Below, in pieces: positions 1 through 8,063 of a DNA stretch of 35,643 bases. Numbering within the stretch: the stretch's first letter is position 1; every line of letters begins with the position of its first letter. The notes beneath the pieces are model-generated. The model made no database searches. It saw only the letters and a list, made by a program, of their open reading frames with translations, and was not told the DNA's origin. A program made the position numbers and the translations under genes. Source of the DNA: CAYXDO01 sp964463485 (GTDB taxonomy: Bacteria; Myxococcota; Kuafuiibacteriia; Kuafuiibacteriales; Kuafuiibacteriaceae). The DNA is taken from the NCBI GenBank assembly GCA_964463485.1, contig CAYXDO010000110.1, positions 1-35,643 of the forward strand, given 5' to 3'.

Positions 1-1664
1 AGGGAGTTGCGGTGGGCAAGGACGGAGCCATCTTCGTCGCCGACACGGCCAACGACGCCGTGAGAGTCGTCGGGATGGACGGCAAGATTCAGACGGTCAT
101 CGGTGGACCCACGGCGACCGAGGATGGGTTCTTGCCCGCGAACCGCGTGAAGGTGCTTGGGCCGAAGAGTGTGTGGGTCGCGCCGGATAATGACAAGAGC
201 GTGTTCGTCGCGGACTCGAACCTGAGTACGATCAAGCGAGTTGCACTGCCGTGGACCGGCCACGTGTATTCAGGAAGTTTGCAGATTCAGAGCCTCGACG
301 GAGCACTCGTCCATCGGTTCGACGCCTTCGGGCGACACACGGGATCCGTCAGTTCCAGCACGGGATCCTCGCTATACGACTTCGCGTTTGACGAGCGGGG
401 AGGCGTATCACTTGTACTTGATACGTGGGGCGCGGTTCTGGTCTCAATAGCACGCCTCTCCGAATCGAACTTAATAATCACGGCGCCGTTCTCTTCGGTC
501 GAAGTAGCGCTCGACTCTGAGGGATACGCTTCGACTATACTCGCTGAGGGTGGCACGTTTTCCTTTGCATACGGGCAGGGTTCGCTCCTGAATCACGAAG
601 TGTCGTACCTCGTGCATCGACCGGGTTCGGAGCGGATGGCAGAGCTCCTCGCAAATCTAGGAACCGAAGCTAGCATGCAGGGCGATGTCTTGCTCGAAGC
701 AAATCCTTCAACCTTCATGCTGGCGCTTGATGGTGGGCGCACTTCTGCAAAGTACGTCCGTGGAGAACAGCTTCTGGCGCCACCTTGCCAGATCCCCACA
801 AACGCACCAACGCCAGATCAACTCGAGGCCGCTGCAGTGTGTTTTCTCGCCCAGAATCGGGCGCTGTTCGAGCCAGAGGGAGTTGAGCCAGTCCGGACAC
901 AACTCGATCTTGTCATCCCGGGGGAGTTTGCCAACGAGTACTATTTGCTGTTCGCCCAGACGGTGAACGGGATAATTATCGATGGTGCTCAATTCAAGGC
1001 CTTTTTTCGTGGGAACAGATTGAACAGCGTGTCGGCCAGCTTGCTGGACCCGTCGCTCTTCCCTCCACCTCCGCCGCGCGCATCCTTGGAAACGGTTTCG
1101 GAAAACCTGGGCGAAGTCGTGCGGTTCGTCGGTTCCGTCTTCGATACGGAGTTGGGCCGGTACCTTCAGATTGTGGCTGATTTGGCGGGTAACCCGATCC
1201 TCGTGGAGTATGAGTCCGGGGAGGTAGCGACCTCGCCAAGCCGGGCCAGCCCGGCGAGCGGCGAGGTCGAATTGCCTGTTTGGGTGCATCACTATCCGAA
1301 GGACCCAGCTGGGGAGTATGACGTTTCGCCGGATCGGGTTGAACTGAGTTGCGAAGCTGCGAATAGGACTTTCCTACCTGAAGGATGGACGACGTCTGAG
1401 TCGTCAGCTGCAAGGTTCGAAGAAAGTGCCGTATCTGTATGTATGGAAACCTCGTCCCTTGATCACTGCCAGGAACCGTACAGTGGAGGCTGCCACTTTA
1501 GTCTTCGATCGATGTCCTATGAGCCAGACGCCCCGGAAATGTGGGAGGTCCAGGGTTCCAACCCAAATGCATTTGGGACACCGCATTCGCGACTGTCACA
1601 GTGCGGAGTAAGTCCATGGGGGTCTGGAACGACGTCGGATCCCGAGTACTATGCAGCGTCTTGA
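1..1664 (+). CDS. Rhs/teneurin-like NHL-repeat protein, 3' part
   Basis: The gene enters from the left edge; the frame is open from base 3 and reads GVAVGKDGAIFVADTAND, an NHL beta-propeller repeat, so the GTG at 12 is not a true start. A second NHL-like repeat (VFVADSN) follows. Residues ~90-190 match the segment that follows NHL repeats in teneurin/Rhs proteins (FDAFGRHTGS, then YDFAFDERGG), with degenerate YD-type repeats. The ~340 C-terminal residues are different: residues ~300-345 (LLFAQTVNGIIIDGAQFKAF) resemble the FTP propeptide of thermolysin/fungalysin-like proteases, followed by a proline run and a Cys-rich tail. No zinc-protease HExxH motif is present. The stop lies 16 bp inside the convergent transposase gene, so the native C-terminus may have been replaced. 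Probably a secreted or surface protein; function unknown. Confidence 0.6.
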   Translation, partial: GVAVGKDGAIFVADTANDAVRVVGMDGKIQTVIGGPTATEDGFLPANRVKVLGPKSVWVAPDNDKSVFVADSNLSTIKRVALPWTGHVYSGSLQIQSLDGALVHRFDAFGRHTGSVSSSTGSSLYDFAFDERGGVSLVLDTWGAVLVSIARLSESNLIITAPFSSVEVALDSEGYASTILAEGGTFSFAYGQGSLLNHEVSYLVHRPGSERMAELLANLGTEASMQGDVLLEANPSTFMLALDGGRTSAKYVRGEQLLAPPCQIPTNAPTPDQLEAAAVCFLAQNRALFEPEGVEPVRTQLDLVIPGEFANEYYLLFAQTVNGIIIDGAQFKAFFRGNRLNSVSASLLDPSLFPPPPPRASLETVSENLGEVVRFVGSVFDTELGRYLQIVADLAGNPILVEYESGEVATSPSRASPASGEVELPVWVHHYPKDPAGEYDVSPDRVELSCEAANRTFLPEGWTTSESSAARFEESAVSVCMETSSLDHCQEPYSGGCHFSLRSMSYEPDAPEMWEVQGSNPNAFGTPHSRLSQCGVSPWGSGTTSDPEYYAAS

Positions 1665-3481
1665 ACATCCTTCGTGTATCCCTTCGCGAAGTGCTCCCAG
1701 AATGGGGGTAGACGTTGGCTCATTTTCGTAGATCGAATCGCCAGGATTGCGTCGAGACCTCCGGGATGCCAACGCTGTCCCGATCGCTTCGCACGCAGCG
1801 ACACGAGCGACTTACACGAGCCCTCTGTTGCGCCACTGCCCTCAGGAAGTCCCGCCTCTCGAATGGATGCATATCGAAGCCGATCCTTGTTGTTCTTGAT
1901 GAACGTGCGATTTTCTTCCAGTGTCTCGAGTTCCTTGTCGGTATACTTTTCCCTATTCGGATGTGCCAGCTGAGCAAGAAGCTCATGCTCAAATTTGTCG
2001 ATTGCTGTGTCGTCAGTGTCAAAGCGATCGTTCCAGTCTTTTGAATTCTTGGTGCGTTCCTTCGACCGGGAGTCCTTTGGCTTTTTCGAGCGCTTCGACG
2101 TGCTGTTCGTTGACTGCACTTCCAACACGGATGGGCCGCGGTCTGCGAGGGCTGCCAGCGGGTCGGATTCGGGAGACGAAGACTCTCTCAGGGCGATGAC
2201 TGTGGCCAGTATTGGAGTTAGCGATGCGGACCCTTGGTGGTTCGGGCCGCTGAACTCGTTGGGAGATTCGCTGGCATTGGCATTCGCCGGTCTGGCAGTT
2301 GGGTGAGATGGTGGCCCATGAGTAGGATCGGCGATCGGGTCTGGGAGTATCAGATGGAGAACCGGTCGCTTTTCGTTAGCGGGTTCAGATTCTGTCGACT
2401 TCGGAGTGGAATTTGCTTTCTCCTCCGTTTTCTCGAGGATCCCGAGGACGAGGCTTTTTCTTTCGTCAAAATGGTACCTGTCCACGCACTCATGGGAGGG
2501 TTTGATCGCGATCGAGTCCAAGGCAGAACGAACGAGATTCCACAACTCAGGGGCACCATCCTGGGTGATTCCAACGGGAATGTCGCTTTGCAGCTCACGA
2601 ATGTGTTGCACATCGGCGCACATCCGGGCGACGACCCTTTCCGGACCTTCACTGGCAGATGCCGCGTAGCGTCTCACGATTATCGACTGACCGTCGAGAT
2701 CAACGATACTGACCGTTGCGACGTACGCCATGCGATAGTTGACATCGACACGGGGCGGCGCCTTTCGAACATAGGGCTTAGTTCGTTTTCGGCGCCGTGA
2801 AGGCACCGGCTCATCTTCAGGCCTGGGCTCCTCCATAGGCACCGTTGTGCGATCAAGCCCAACCGACACTGCATGAGCCTCCGGTGGCAAGTCCTCCTCC
2901 ATTCTCACCTTGGATTCGATCGCTTCGGCTTGGTCCTTCCAACTTCCTCCCATCTCCTTGACACCTCGCTCGATGGTGCTGCGCGAGGGAGGTCTGCGAT
3001 GAGCCGACTGGAGTTGCTCTTCGCACTGGCGATCCGTCCCATCGGCACAACTCGACGCAACTGCGTACGCCAGCGCGGGCGTCATCTTCTCAATGATGCC
3101 CGCTTCGAGCTCCAACGGAACGATTGTCGAACCGTTGTGCTTGCCTGTGAGTCGAAACGTAGCCCGAGTTACGCCCAGTGCTCCGCACAACGAGTGGTAA
3201 TCGACGGCGCCCGTCTCATGCTTTTTGTAGAGCTGCCCATTTACGCGGATATACTCGGGATATTCGACGGCATTCAGATCTTTCTCAAGAAGCTTCCGAG
3301 TTGACTCGTTGGCGACTGCGAGCGAAATCTTCTCGCGCTCTGTGAAGGACCTGCCCGCGAGCCCCTCGACCGCACGGCGGTGTGCTCGATTCGACAGCTC
3401 AAGCAAGCGCAACTGCTTCGCGCTTAGCTGTTCCTCTGTTCTGCCATCCGGGAGTAGGAGACCGTATCGCGCGTTACTCAT
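1649..3481 (-). CDS. ISKra4-family-like DDE transposase
   Basis: A 610-residue protein. The C-terminus carries the most diagnostic ISKra4-type block: LRYASIREAGLPEGSG, then ATEGSCKSLV, AKRSGQRWHPGG and LDAILAIRS. The probable catalytic triad is D in VSVGLDRTTVP, D in GITQDGAPELWN and E in ATEGSCK; VDRYHFDERKSL corresponds to the family's conserved YH segment. Between the second Asp and the Glu lies a long Pro/Ser/Thr/Lys-rich stretch (~130 residues) that I do not expect in compact members. The ATG at 3481 is preferred over an upstream TTG (3496) because GAGG lies about 9 bases upstream and it overlaps the preceding gene as ATGAGTAA, which suggests translational coupling. The 3' end overlaps the convergent Rhs-like gene by 16 bp. 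No terminal inverted repeats could be identified by eye. Confidence 0.75.
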   Translation of the reverse strand: MSNARYGLLLPDGRTEEQLSAKQLRLLELSNRAHRRAVEGLAGRSFTEREKISLAVANESTRKLLEKDLNAVEYPEYIRVNGQLYKKHETGAVDYHSLCGALGVTRATFRLTGKHNGSTIVPLELEAGIIEKMTPALAYAVASSCADGTDRQCEEQLQSAHRRPPSRSTIERGVKEMGGSWKDQAEAIESKVRMEEDLPPEAHAVSVGLDRTTVPMEEPRPEDEPVPSRRRKRTKPYVRKAPPRVDVNYRMAYVATVSIVDLDGQSIIVRRYAASASEGPERVVARMCADVQHIRELQSDIPVGITQDGAPELWNLVRSALDSIAIKPSHECVDRYHFDERKSLVLGILEKTEEKANSTPKSTESEPANEKRPVLHLILPDPIADPTHGPPSHPTARPANANASESPNEFSGPNHQGSASLTPILATVIALRESSSPESDPLAALADRGPSVLEVQSTNSTSKRSKKPKDSRSKERTKNSKDWNDRFDTDDTAIDKFEHELLAQLAHPNREKYTDKELETLEENRTFIKNNKDRLRYASIREAGLPEGSGATEGSCKSLVSLRAKRSGQRWHPGGLDAILAIRSTKMSQRLPPFWEHFAKGYTKDVQDAA

Positions 3482-3701
3482 CGCTCGATTCCTCAAGCTC
3501 CGACACGGCCCTTTCGGCGATCATGAGGTAGGCTTGCTCGCGCTGAGAAAACGTCAGATTTGGGCCGAACAGCCCTTCGACGGTCTTATCGATCGCGTTG
3601 AGCACACCCGCCTCATCGATCGCCTTGCGCAAAGCGGCTCCTGCCTCCGGACTGGATTCCCTGCGAGAAATCGACGATTTCGAAGAGCGTGTCATGACCA
3701 C
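3474..3701 (-). CDS. Small protein coupled to the transposase
   Basis: A 75-residue protein starting at GTG 3701 or ATG 3695. Its stop (TAA, 3474-3476) overlaps the transposase start by 8 bp, so the two are very likely translated together. The N-terminus is Ser/Arg-rich and the rest is acidic and helical, with an FSQREQAYLMIAERAV segment. The first residues of the transposase contain a comparable FTEREKISLAVANE segment, so this could be a duplicated or split-off N-terminal domain of the transposase. No catalytic motif is visible. Probably an accessory ORF of the insertion sequence; function unknown. Confidence 0.55.
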   Translation of the reverse strand: MVMTRSSKSSISRRESSPEAGAALRKAIDEAGVLNAIDKTVEGLFGPNLTFSQREQAYLMIAERAVSELEESSDE

Positions 3702-3848
3702 AAGCCCAACATGTCGCCGCTACAAACGCACTCGATCGAACGGCGTACTTCAAGCGTTTCGACGCTGCAACGCTGCAACCAAACCAAAGGGTGACCACCA
3801 GTAGGCCTCAGCTCCGACGGCGATCCCGACCCCTACGCCCGCCTGAAT

Positions 3849-4388
3849 TCACTGGCCATCAAGCCGGCCATCAAACAGGACGAATGAGAGTCGACCTCCA
3901 CTGCTGGGATCGAGACTCTTCCACTCAGGACTCTCTTCGCCCACGGTCCCCCGAATTTCATCCAGCAACGGAACCAACCTGCTCCAGGGTTCAGAGGTTG
4001 GTCGTAGGCGCACTACCGCCTCGATGATCGGGTCGCCATCCAACAGCGTGGAATGGTCTGGATTGGTCCCGGTCTTGATCGCCCTGAGTACAGTTTCGTA
4101 GGTGGCCAACAAGTTTGAAGCGTTCGCGTTGTTCGACTTCCTGACCAACTCTTCGGCGGTTTCGCGAATCAACGCCTCTCCTCTGTGCGCGAGAGCGTGT
4201 TCGAGGACCCTTCGCATGCGATCTGCCGTAATCTCATCGACGCCGCAGAGGCGCGAGAATCTGAGGACATTTCGCAAGACCTCCGGCTCTCGACGAAACT
4301 CGGCATCCGAGATGGAGTCGAGGGCTGATTGCCAGAAAATGTCCTCGATGGTGGGTGCGAGAAGCGAGAAATGAGGTCGGGGTATCAA
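3849..4388 (-). CDS. Hypothetical protein downstream of nuclease
   Basis: A protein of about 179 residues if started at TTG 4388, 5 bp after the stop of the upstream nuclease gene. The frame stays open further upstream to 4706, but that part lies inside the nuclease gene and translates to Arg/Pro/Ser-rich sequence typical of a wrong frame. The credible part is soluble and helical (segments APTIEDIFWQSALDSI, ADRMRRVLEHALAH, RETAEELVRKSN) and ends in LSFVLFDGRLDGQ. I do not recognise a family. It has no convincing ribosome site or ATG, so it may be the out-of-frame continuation of the nuclease gene after a frameshift near 4400-4440 rather than an independent gene. Confidence 0.4.
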   Translation of the reverse strand: MIPRPHFSLLAPTIEDIFWQSALDSISDAEFRREPEVLRNVLRFSRLCGVDEITADRMRRVLEHALAHRGEALIRETAEELVRKSNNANASNLLATYETVLRAIKTGTNPDHSTLLDGDPIIEAVVRLRPTSEPWSRLVPLLDEIRGTVGEESPEWKSLDPSSGGRLSFVLFDGRLDGQ

Positions 4389-4392
4389 CTCG

Positions 4393-5160
4393 CTAGTTGG
4401 TCGGTCCTTGACCTGCCGCCATTTGGACTCCGCTGCGATCTGAACGACTCCCGCTGCCCTTCGACACGCCCGTCCCGAAGGCGATTCGGCCGCCCAGGTC
4501 CTTCTGAAGTTGCTCGAGGGTTGCGTAGGCTGCTCTGGCCGCGGCAGTTCCTTCCTCGATGAAGCTCTCGCGTGTCCACGTGCGGCGGGAGCCATCCGGC
4601 TGCTTGGTTCGGCTCGCAGCGGCCGTGTTGCCGAGAACGCGAGGCACGAAGACTTCACCGGTAGATGGTACAGTCCCCGACCGATACTGAGTGATGGCAA
4701 CCGCAAGGACCTGTGTCAGAGTCATCTGTTTGTTCAAGAACTCCACAACAGTCTGAAGCTCCCGCGGTATCTCATCGGCCACGAACAGAAGCCTCAGCTT
4801 ACCTTGCTCGAGATTCTCGTCGACGTGTTCCCAGAACTCATCGACGGACTCGTCGCCGATGTGGAGTTCCATGCGTGCGTCGACGTCGAGATCTCGCTTC
4901 GCACACTCTGCCTCGAAGGCGGCGCGGATGTGGCCCTTGCCCCAGTAAGCTGCCGCGTTGGCGGCGTAGTCGAGCATCTGCCCGACAACCTCGCGACGGA
5001 TCCGCGAGTCCGAGCTTCGCTTGACCTCGACGAGCGTCGGAATAGCTCGGTGGTCAACGAAGAGGTGGTCGACGGAGAAGCGCGCACCGGAGTTCTCGTC
5101 ATCAGGGACGCCCGCTTCGCGACGGATGAGGAGCCATCGCGGAGGGTCGTCGCCGTCCAT
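4393..5160 (-). CDS. PD-(D/E)XK nuclease-like protein
   Basis: A 255-residue product if started at ATG 5160. The N-terminal third is a PD-(D/E)XK fold: D31 in SVDHLFVD, E45-V-K47 in TLVEVKRSSD, and Q61-M-L-D-Y65, a QxxxY motif typical of RecB-like nucleases. It continues with LRLLFVADEIPRELQTVVEF, a conserved block I associate with a widespread family of uncharacterised restriction-endonuclease-like proteins. The reading frame stays open upstream to a TAG at 5302-5304 and encodes sequence in keeping with such a family (LGSILQALIAEHPQILGPEQ just before M1), but contains no ATG, GTG or TTG. The true N-terminus is therefore lost, uses a non-standard start or was frameshifted. Likely a cytoplasmic DNA-cleaving or defence protein; the gene may be damaged. 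Confidence 0.6.
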   Translation of the reverse strand: MDGDDPPRWLLIRREAGVPDDENSGARFSVDHLFVDHRAIPTLVEVKRSSDSRIRREVVGQMLDYAANAAAYWGKGHIRAAFEAECAKRDLDVDARMELHIGDESVDEFWEHVDENLEQGKLRLLFVADEIPRELQTVVEFLNKQMTLTQVLAVAITQYRSGTVPSTGEVFVPRVLGNTAAASRTKQPDGSRRTWTRESFIEEGTAAARAAYATLEQLQKDLGGRIAFGTGVSKGSGSRSDRSGVQMAAGQGPTN

Positions 5161-5798
5161 CTGCTCAGGCCCTAGGATCTGCGGATGCTCGGCGATCAGT
5201 GCCTGGAGGATCGACCCGAGTCGTATGGAGACGCGACCATCTGTTGCATGTTGCCCCCTTGTCTGAAGAACGCCACCCCGCCTTGTGTCACGTCCATCCC
5301 CCTACTCCCGCGCTTGGCCCAACACAAGGCTGCCCTCGCGCGTCTGCGGAAGTGCTTGACGCAGTGGCTCGCGGCGAATGCGGCCTTCGAGCACGCGTCG
5401 AACGGAGCGTTGTGGCCTGAGCGACTGCGTCGGTCGAGACCATGAGAACGGCGTTGTGCGCTAGGCAGTTCCGCGCCCCGATCCGCTTCGGAACCGCGTG
5501 AAGGTCGGGCCGACCCTGTCGGCCACCCGGAGATGCCAGGGGCCGGAACCCATGTGGCAGAAGCGATCCCACGTATCTCGAGCTCCTCGCGAGGTGATGC
5601 CCACGTGCTTGGATAGCACCCGGCATGTCGGCTGACATGCCAGAATACATAATGATGACGGTATGTTATGTCGTATCTGTGCTTGCGACAATCTGACGGC
5701 TGGAACCCTGCCCGTGACTGCAGAGAATGCCGAGTTGCTGGCGCAACGACACACTCATGGAGCCACGTCGTCGGTTTGGGCAAGTCGGCGACGGGCAC
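5161..5798. other. Region without an intact gene
   Basis: No convincing gene is visible on either strand. Positions 5161-5301 continue the nuclease frame without a start codon. A ribosome-site-like AAGGGGGCAAC precedes an ATG at 5249 on the minus strand, but that frame ends after 17 codons (MQQMVASPYDSG...); a 1-nt shift would join it to the nuclease frame. Positions 5622-5641 form a perfect hairpin (GGCATGTC-GGCT-GACATGCC). The rest is probably decayed sequence. Confidence 0.5.
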
Positions 5799-5968
5799 GG
5801 CCTACTCGCCGCGGCGCGGCGGGAGCTCGACCGCCCATCGACAAGCGCAACCAGACGTCGGATTGGACACGGCAACCGCTGACTTCGGAACAAGAGACTT
5901 ACGCGGCGATGGATGTCGAGACACTCGTCGACCTGTACGAGTCGTTCACGGTGACTAACGGCTCGTAA
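5799..5968 (+). pseudogene. RNase D-like 3'-5' exonuclease remnant
   Basis: The plus strand encodes QTSDWTRQPLTSEQETYAAM followed by DVETLVDLYESF, the third exonuclease motif of RNase D/DEDDy exonucleases (YxxxD in YAAMD). The preceding codons match the family only after a frame change: LLAAARRELDR is in one frame and IDKRNQTSDW in another, the switch lying near 5833-5840. No DEDD motifs I or II are found upstream. It is therefore a 5'-deleted, frameshifted C-terminal remnant of about 55 codons, stop included. Confidence 0.75.
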
Positions 5969-5979
5969 CGGCTCGTAGG

Positions 5980-7082
5980 TTACGTTGCAGTGACTTCTGG
6001 CGGGATGGTGACGTCCGCCCGTGGCTCCTTCGGGGCGAGTCCCGCCAGGATGGGTTGGAGAGCGAACAGTTCCTCCAACAGCGCAACCAGAATTTGATCT
6101 CGCTCAACGCCGAGAGGGACCTTGAGAGGCGTCGCCGGGAAGCCGTTGGCCTCGAACAGAACGGGCGGGATCTGGTGCCGCAGCGGCTCCATGGCCGCGA
6201 ACGCGGCCTTCTTGTCGGCGTCCCACGACGCCTTGTCCCCGTATACCGTGAGCCAGATCGGGCTCATGCTGTGGTTCATCCACAATCGAAGGTCACATGC
6301 CAGAAACACCGCCGAGCCGAAGAGATAGAAGTAACGACCCGAGAACCCGAACCCAGAACCCTGCTTCAATCCGCGACGCTCCGCGACGCCGCGCTCCTCG
6401 AGTGACTTCAGCAAGTCATCCATCAACCCGGCGAAGTCGAAGATGCGTCGGTAGTGCTTGCTGGTCAGTTCGTGATTCGTGAGAGGCAGGAAGGCCTCCT
6501 GATCGATGCGGTCGCAGAGGCCTCCGAGCTGGGCCACGTCGGCGGCGACTTCGACCTCGCGAGCGTGCTCGAGCTGATGGTTCATGTCTCCGAGCAGACT
6601 TCGCCAGGAAGTAACCAAGAGGTTGCGACCGTCGTCAAGAATCGCTGAGCGCATGCCGCCGACGGGCGCCCGCACTTCGACATGCCCGCGCGCACGCACC
6701 GATCCAGTAACTCACTCCAGATGGAGACAACGCGCGCTTCGGGGACGAGGAACAGCAGGGCTCCGCCTGATTCAAGACGACGAATGTACGTGACGGGCTG
6801 GTTCTCGGTAAGGCCCGCCCAGAACTTCGCTTCGATGAGTAACACTTCTCGGTCGAGGTAGGTTCCGACAAGATCGGGGCGATCAAGGGCCTCTCCCGCC
6901 ACCTGAGTGACGTACGTCAAGTCACTCTGAACCTGAACGCCTGCGCGAGCCAGGTGCTCGGCGACGGCCTTCCGAGCGACGACGCTCTTTCCCAGAATGA
7001 ACGCGAGAGCCTCGGTGGCAAGATCCTCGGTGTGGTCCGTAAACCTGCGGAAAGCGAGATGCCCGAGAAGCGTTGTCACCAC
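5980..7082 (-). pseudogene. PD-(D/E)XK nuclease gene with frameshift
   Basis: Two overlapping minus-strand frames form one gene. The N-terminal part starts at GTG 7082 or 7079 (VVTTLLGHLAFRRF) and contains RPDLVG, IEAKFW and NQPVTYI, which give the D...ExK...Q core of a PD-(D/E)XK nuclease. It runs to ELLDRCVRAG and then goes out of frame. The second frame picks up as GHVEVRAPVGGMRSAILDDG and continues through LLVTSWRSLLGDM, DQEAFLPLTNHELT and a C-terminal segment with SGRYFYLFGSAVFLACDLRL. I recall continuous proteins of this layout, uncharacterised and often near defence genes. The switch falls in a GTGCGTGCGCGCGGGC run at about 6685-6699, which is prone to slippage. It could be a natural inactivating mutation or a sequencing error. 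It diverges from the radical SAM operon with about 145 bp between the starts. Confidence 0.7.
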
Positions 7083-7226
7083 GCTGTGCGTACCGCGCTC
7101 CCGCCACGGCCGCAATCCGCCTTGGCGAGGGGAATGGGGAATAGGCGGAACAAGTCCTTTCGCCCTTTCGCAGCGCGGGGTGGAGTCCGGTCGGGTTCGG
7201 TTGTACACTCCCGCCTGCTCCGGGGA

Positions 7227-8063
7227 ATGACAGTGAACTTCGCGCCGACGCACATGTTCTATCTCACGTCGCTGCGCTGCAACGAGCGCTGCACGAAGTG
7301 CTCGCATTGGAAGGTCCGCGAGCATCCCGAGATGGTCGATGCCGAGCTCGTCGTGGACGCAGTGCGAAGCGTGACGTCGGCCAAGGAGTTCTGCATCGTC
7401 GGCGGGGAGGCACTCGTGTACCGTGACCGCGTACTCGCAATCTTGCGAGGGATAGCTGACGTTCCCGTCCGCACAACGGTAGTCACCAACGGTGTCCCTT
7501 GCACGTCCGGCTTCGTTGATGAGGTTCGGTCCCTCAACATCCACTTCGTGTTCTCAATCGACACGCTCGATGCGGAGCGTTGGCGCTGGGTCCGCGGCAC
7601 GAACAGCATGGACAAAGTCTTCCGGAACCTCGAGTACATCAGGTCGACACTCAGGCCCGAACAACTCAGCATACAATCGGTCCTCGCCGAGGAGACGCGA
7701 GACGATGTCGCTGCAGTTGGACGCTGGTGCGGAGAGCGCGGCATCTACCACTCCGTGCAGCGCTACGTTCAGGGCGGATTCGACGGCTCGTGGACCCCTC
7801 TTTCGACGCCGGCACTGAGCTCTCGGAAGGTCACCGATGATGTTGGGCCGTGCATGGCGGCTGACCGCAACCTTTCCATCATGCCGGACGGCAGTGTGTA
7901 CACATGCTTCCAACAAACGCTCATACCGAACAGCGCGAAGCCGATAGGTAAGCTGGGCGAGCGGCCCGTATCTGAGATGCTCCGGTCCGAGTATACCGAG
8001 GCCGTGCTTCGACGCATGCGAAGCTGTGCTCTGCCCTGCAAGGTCCTCAGATGCAATCAATGA
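7227..8063 (+). CDS. Radical SAM/SPASM-like protein A
   Basis: A 278-residue protein with the radical SAM cluster motif CNERCTKC (C18, C22, C25; CX3CX2C), which binds a 4Fe-4S cluster that cleaves S-adenosylmethionine. A glycine-rich segment CIVGGEALVYRDRV follows, as in the core barrel. The C-terminus (GPCMAADRNLSIMPDGSVYT then C) and a terminal cysteine group (C267, C271, C276) resemble a SPASM/twitch domain with an auxiliary cluster, common in enzymes acting on peptides or sugars. The start is ATG 7227; GTG 7233 is an alternative because GGGGA lies 6 bases upstream of it. Reading upstream of 7227 gives nonsense overlapping the divergent nuclease. It is the first gene of a four-gene operon. 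The substrate is unknown. Confidence 0.75.
   Translation: MTVNFAPTHMFYLTSLRCNERCTKCSHWKVREHPEMVDAELVVDAVRSVTSAKEFCIVGGEALVYRDRVLAILRGIADVPVRTTVVTNGVPCTSGFVDEVRSLNIHFVFSIDTLDAERWRWVRGTNSMDKVFRNLEYIRSTLRPEQLSIQSVLAEETRDDVAAVGRWCGERGIYHSVQRYVQGGFDGSWTPLSTPALSSRKVTDDVGPCMAADRNLSIMPDGSVYTCFQQTLIPNSAKPIGKLGERPVSEMLRSEYTEAVLRRMRSCALPCKVLRCNQ

Larger units (their letters stand above)
1649..3701 (-). mobile_element. ISKra4-like element, ends undefined
   Basis: This is the minimum extent of the insertion sequence, covering the transposase and its coupled upstream ORF. The real ends must lie outside it. The left end should fall within the 3' portion of the Rhs-like gene and the right end in 3702-3848, where I see no gene. 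A 7-bp TGCAGCG occurs near both sides, which is too short to call an inverted repeat. Confidence 0.45.

Noticed and set aside
1640..3800. Terminal inverted repeats of the transposase element (TGCAGCG near both sides)
   Set aside because: Seven matching bases over more than 2 kb are expected by chance, and no flanking target duplication could be paired.
5196..5798. 200-codon minus-strand frame upstream of the nuclease
   Set aside because: Low-complexity Arg/Ser/Ala sequence with no family resemblance; the only notable part is the short MQQMVASPYDSG start discussed with the nuclease.
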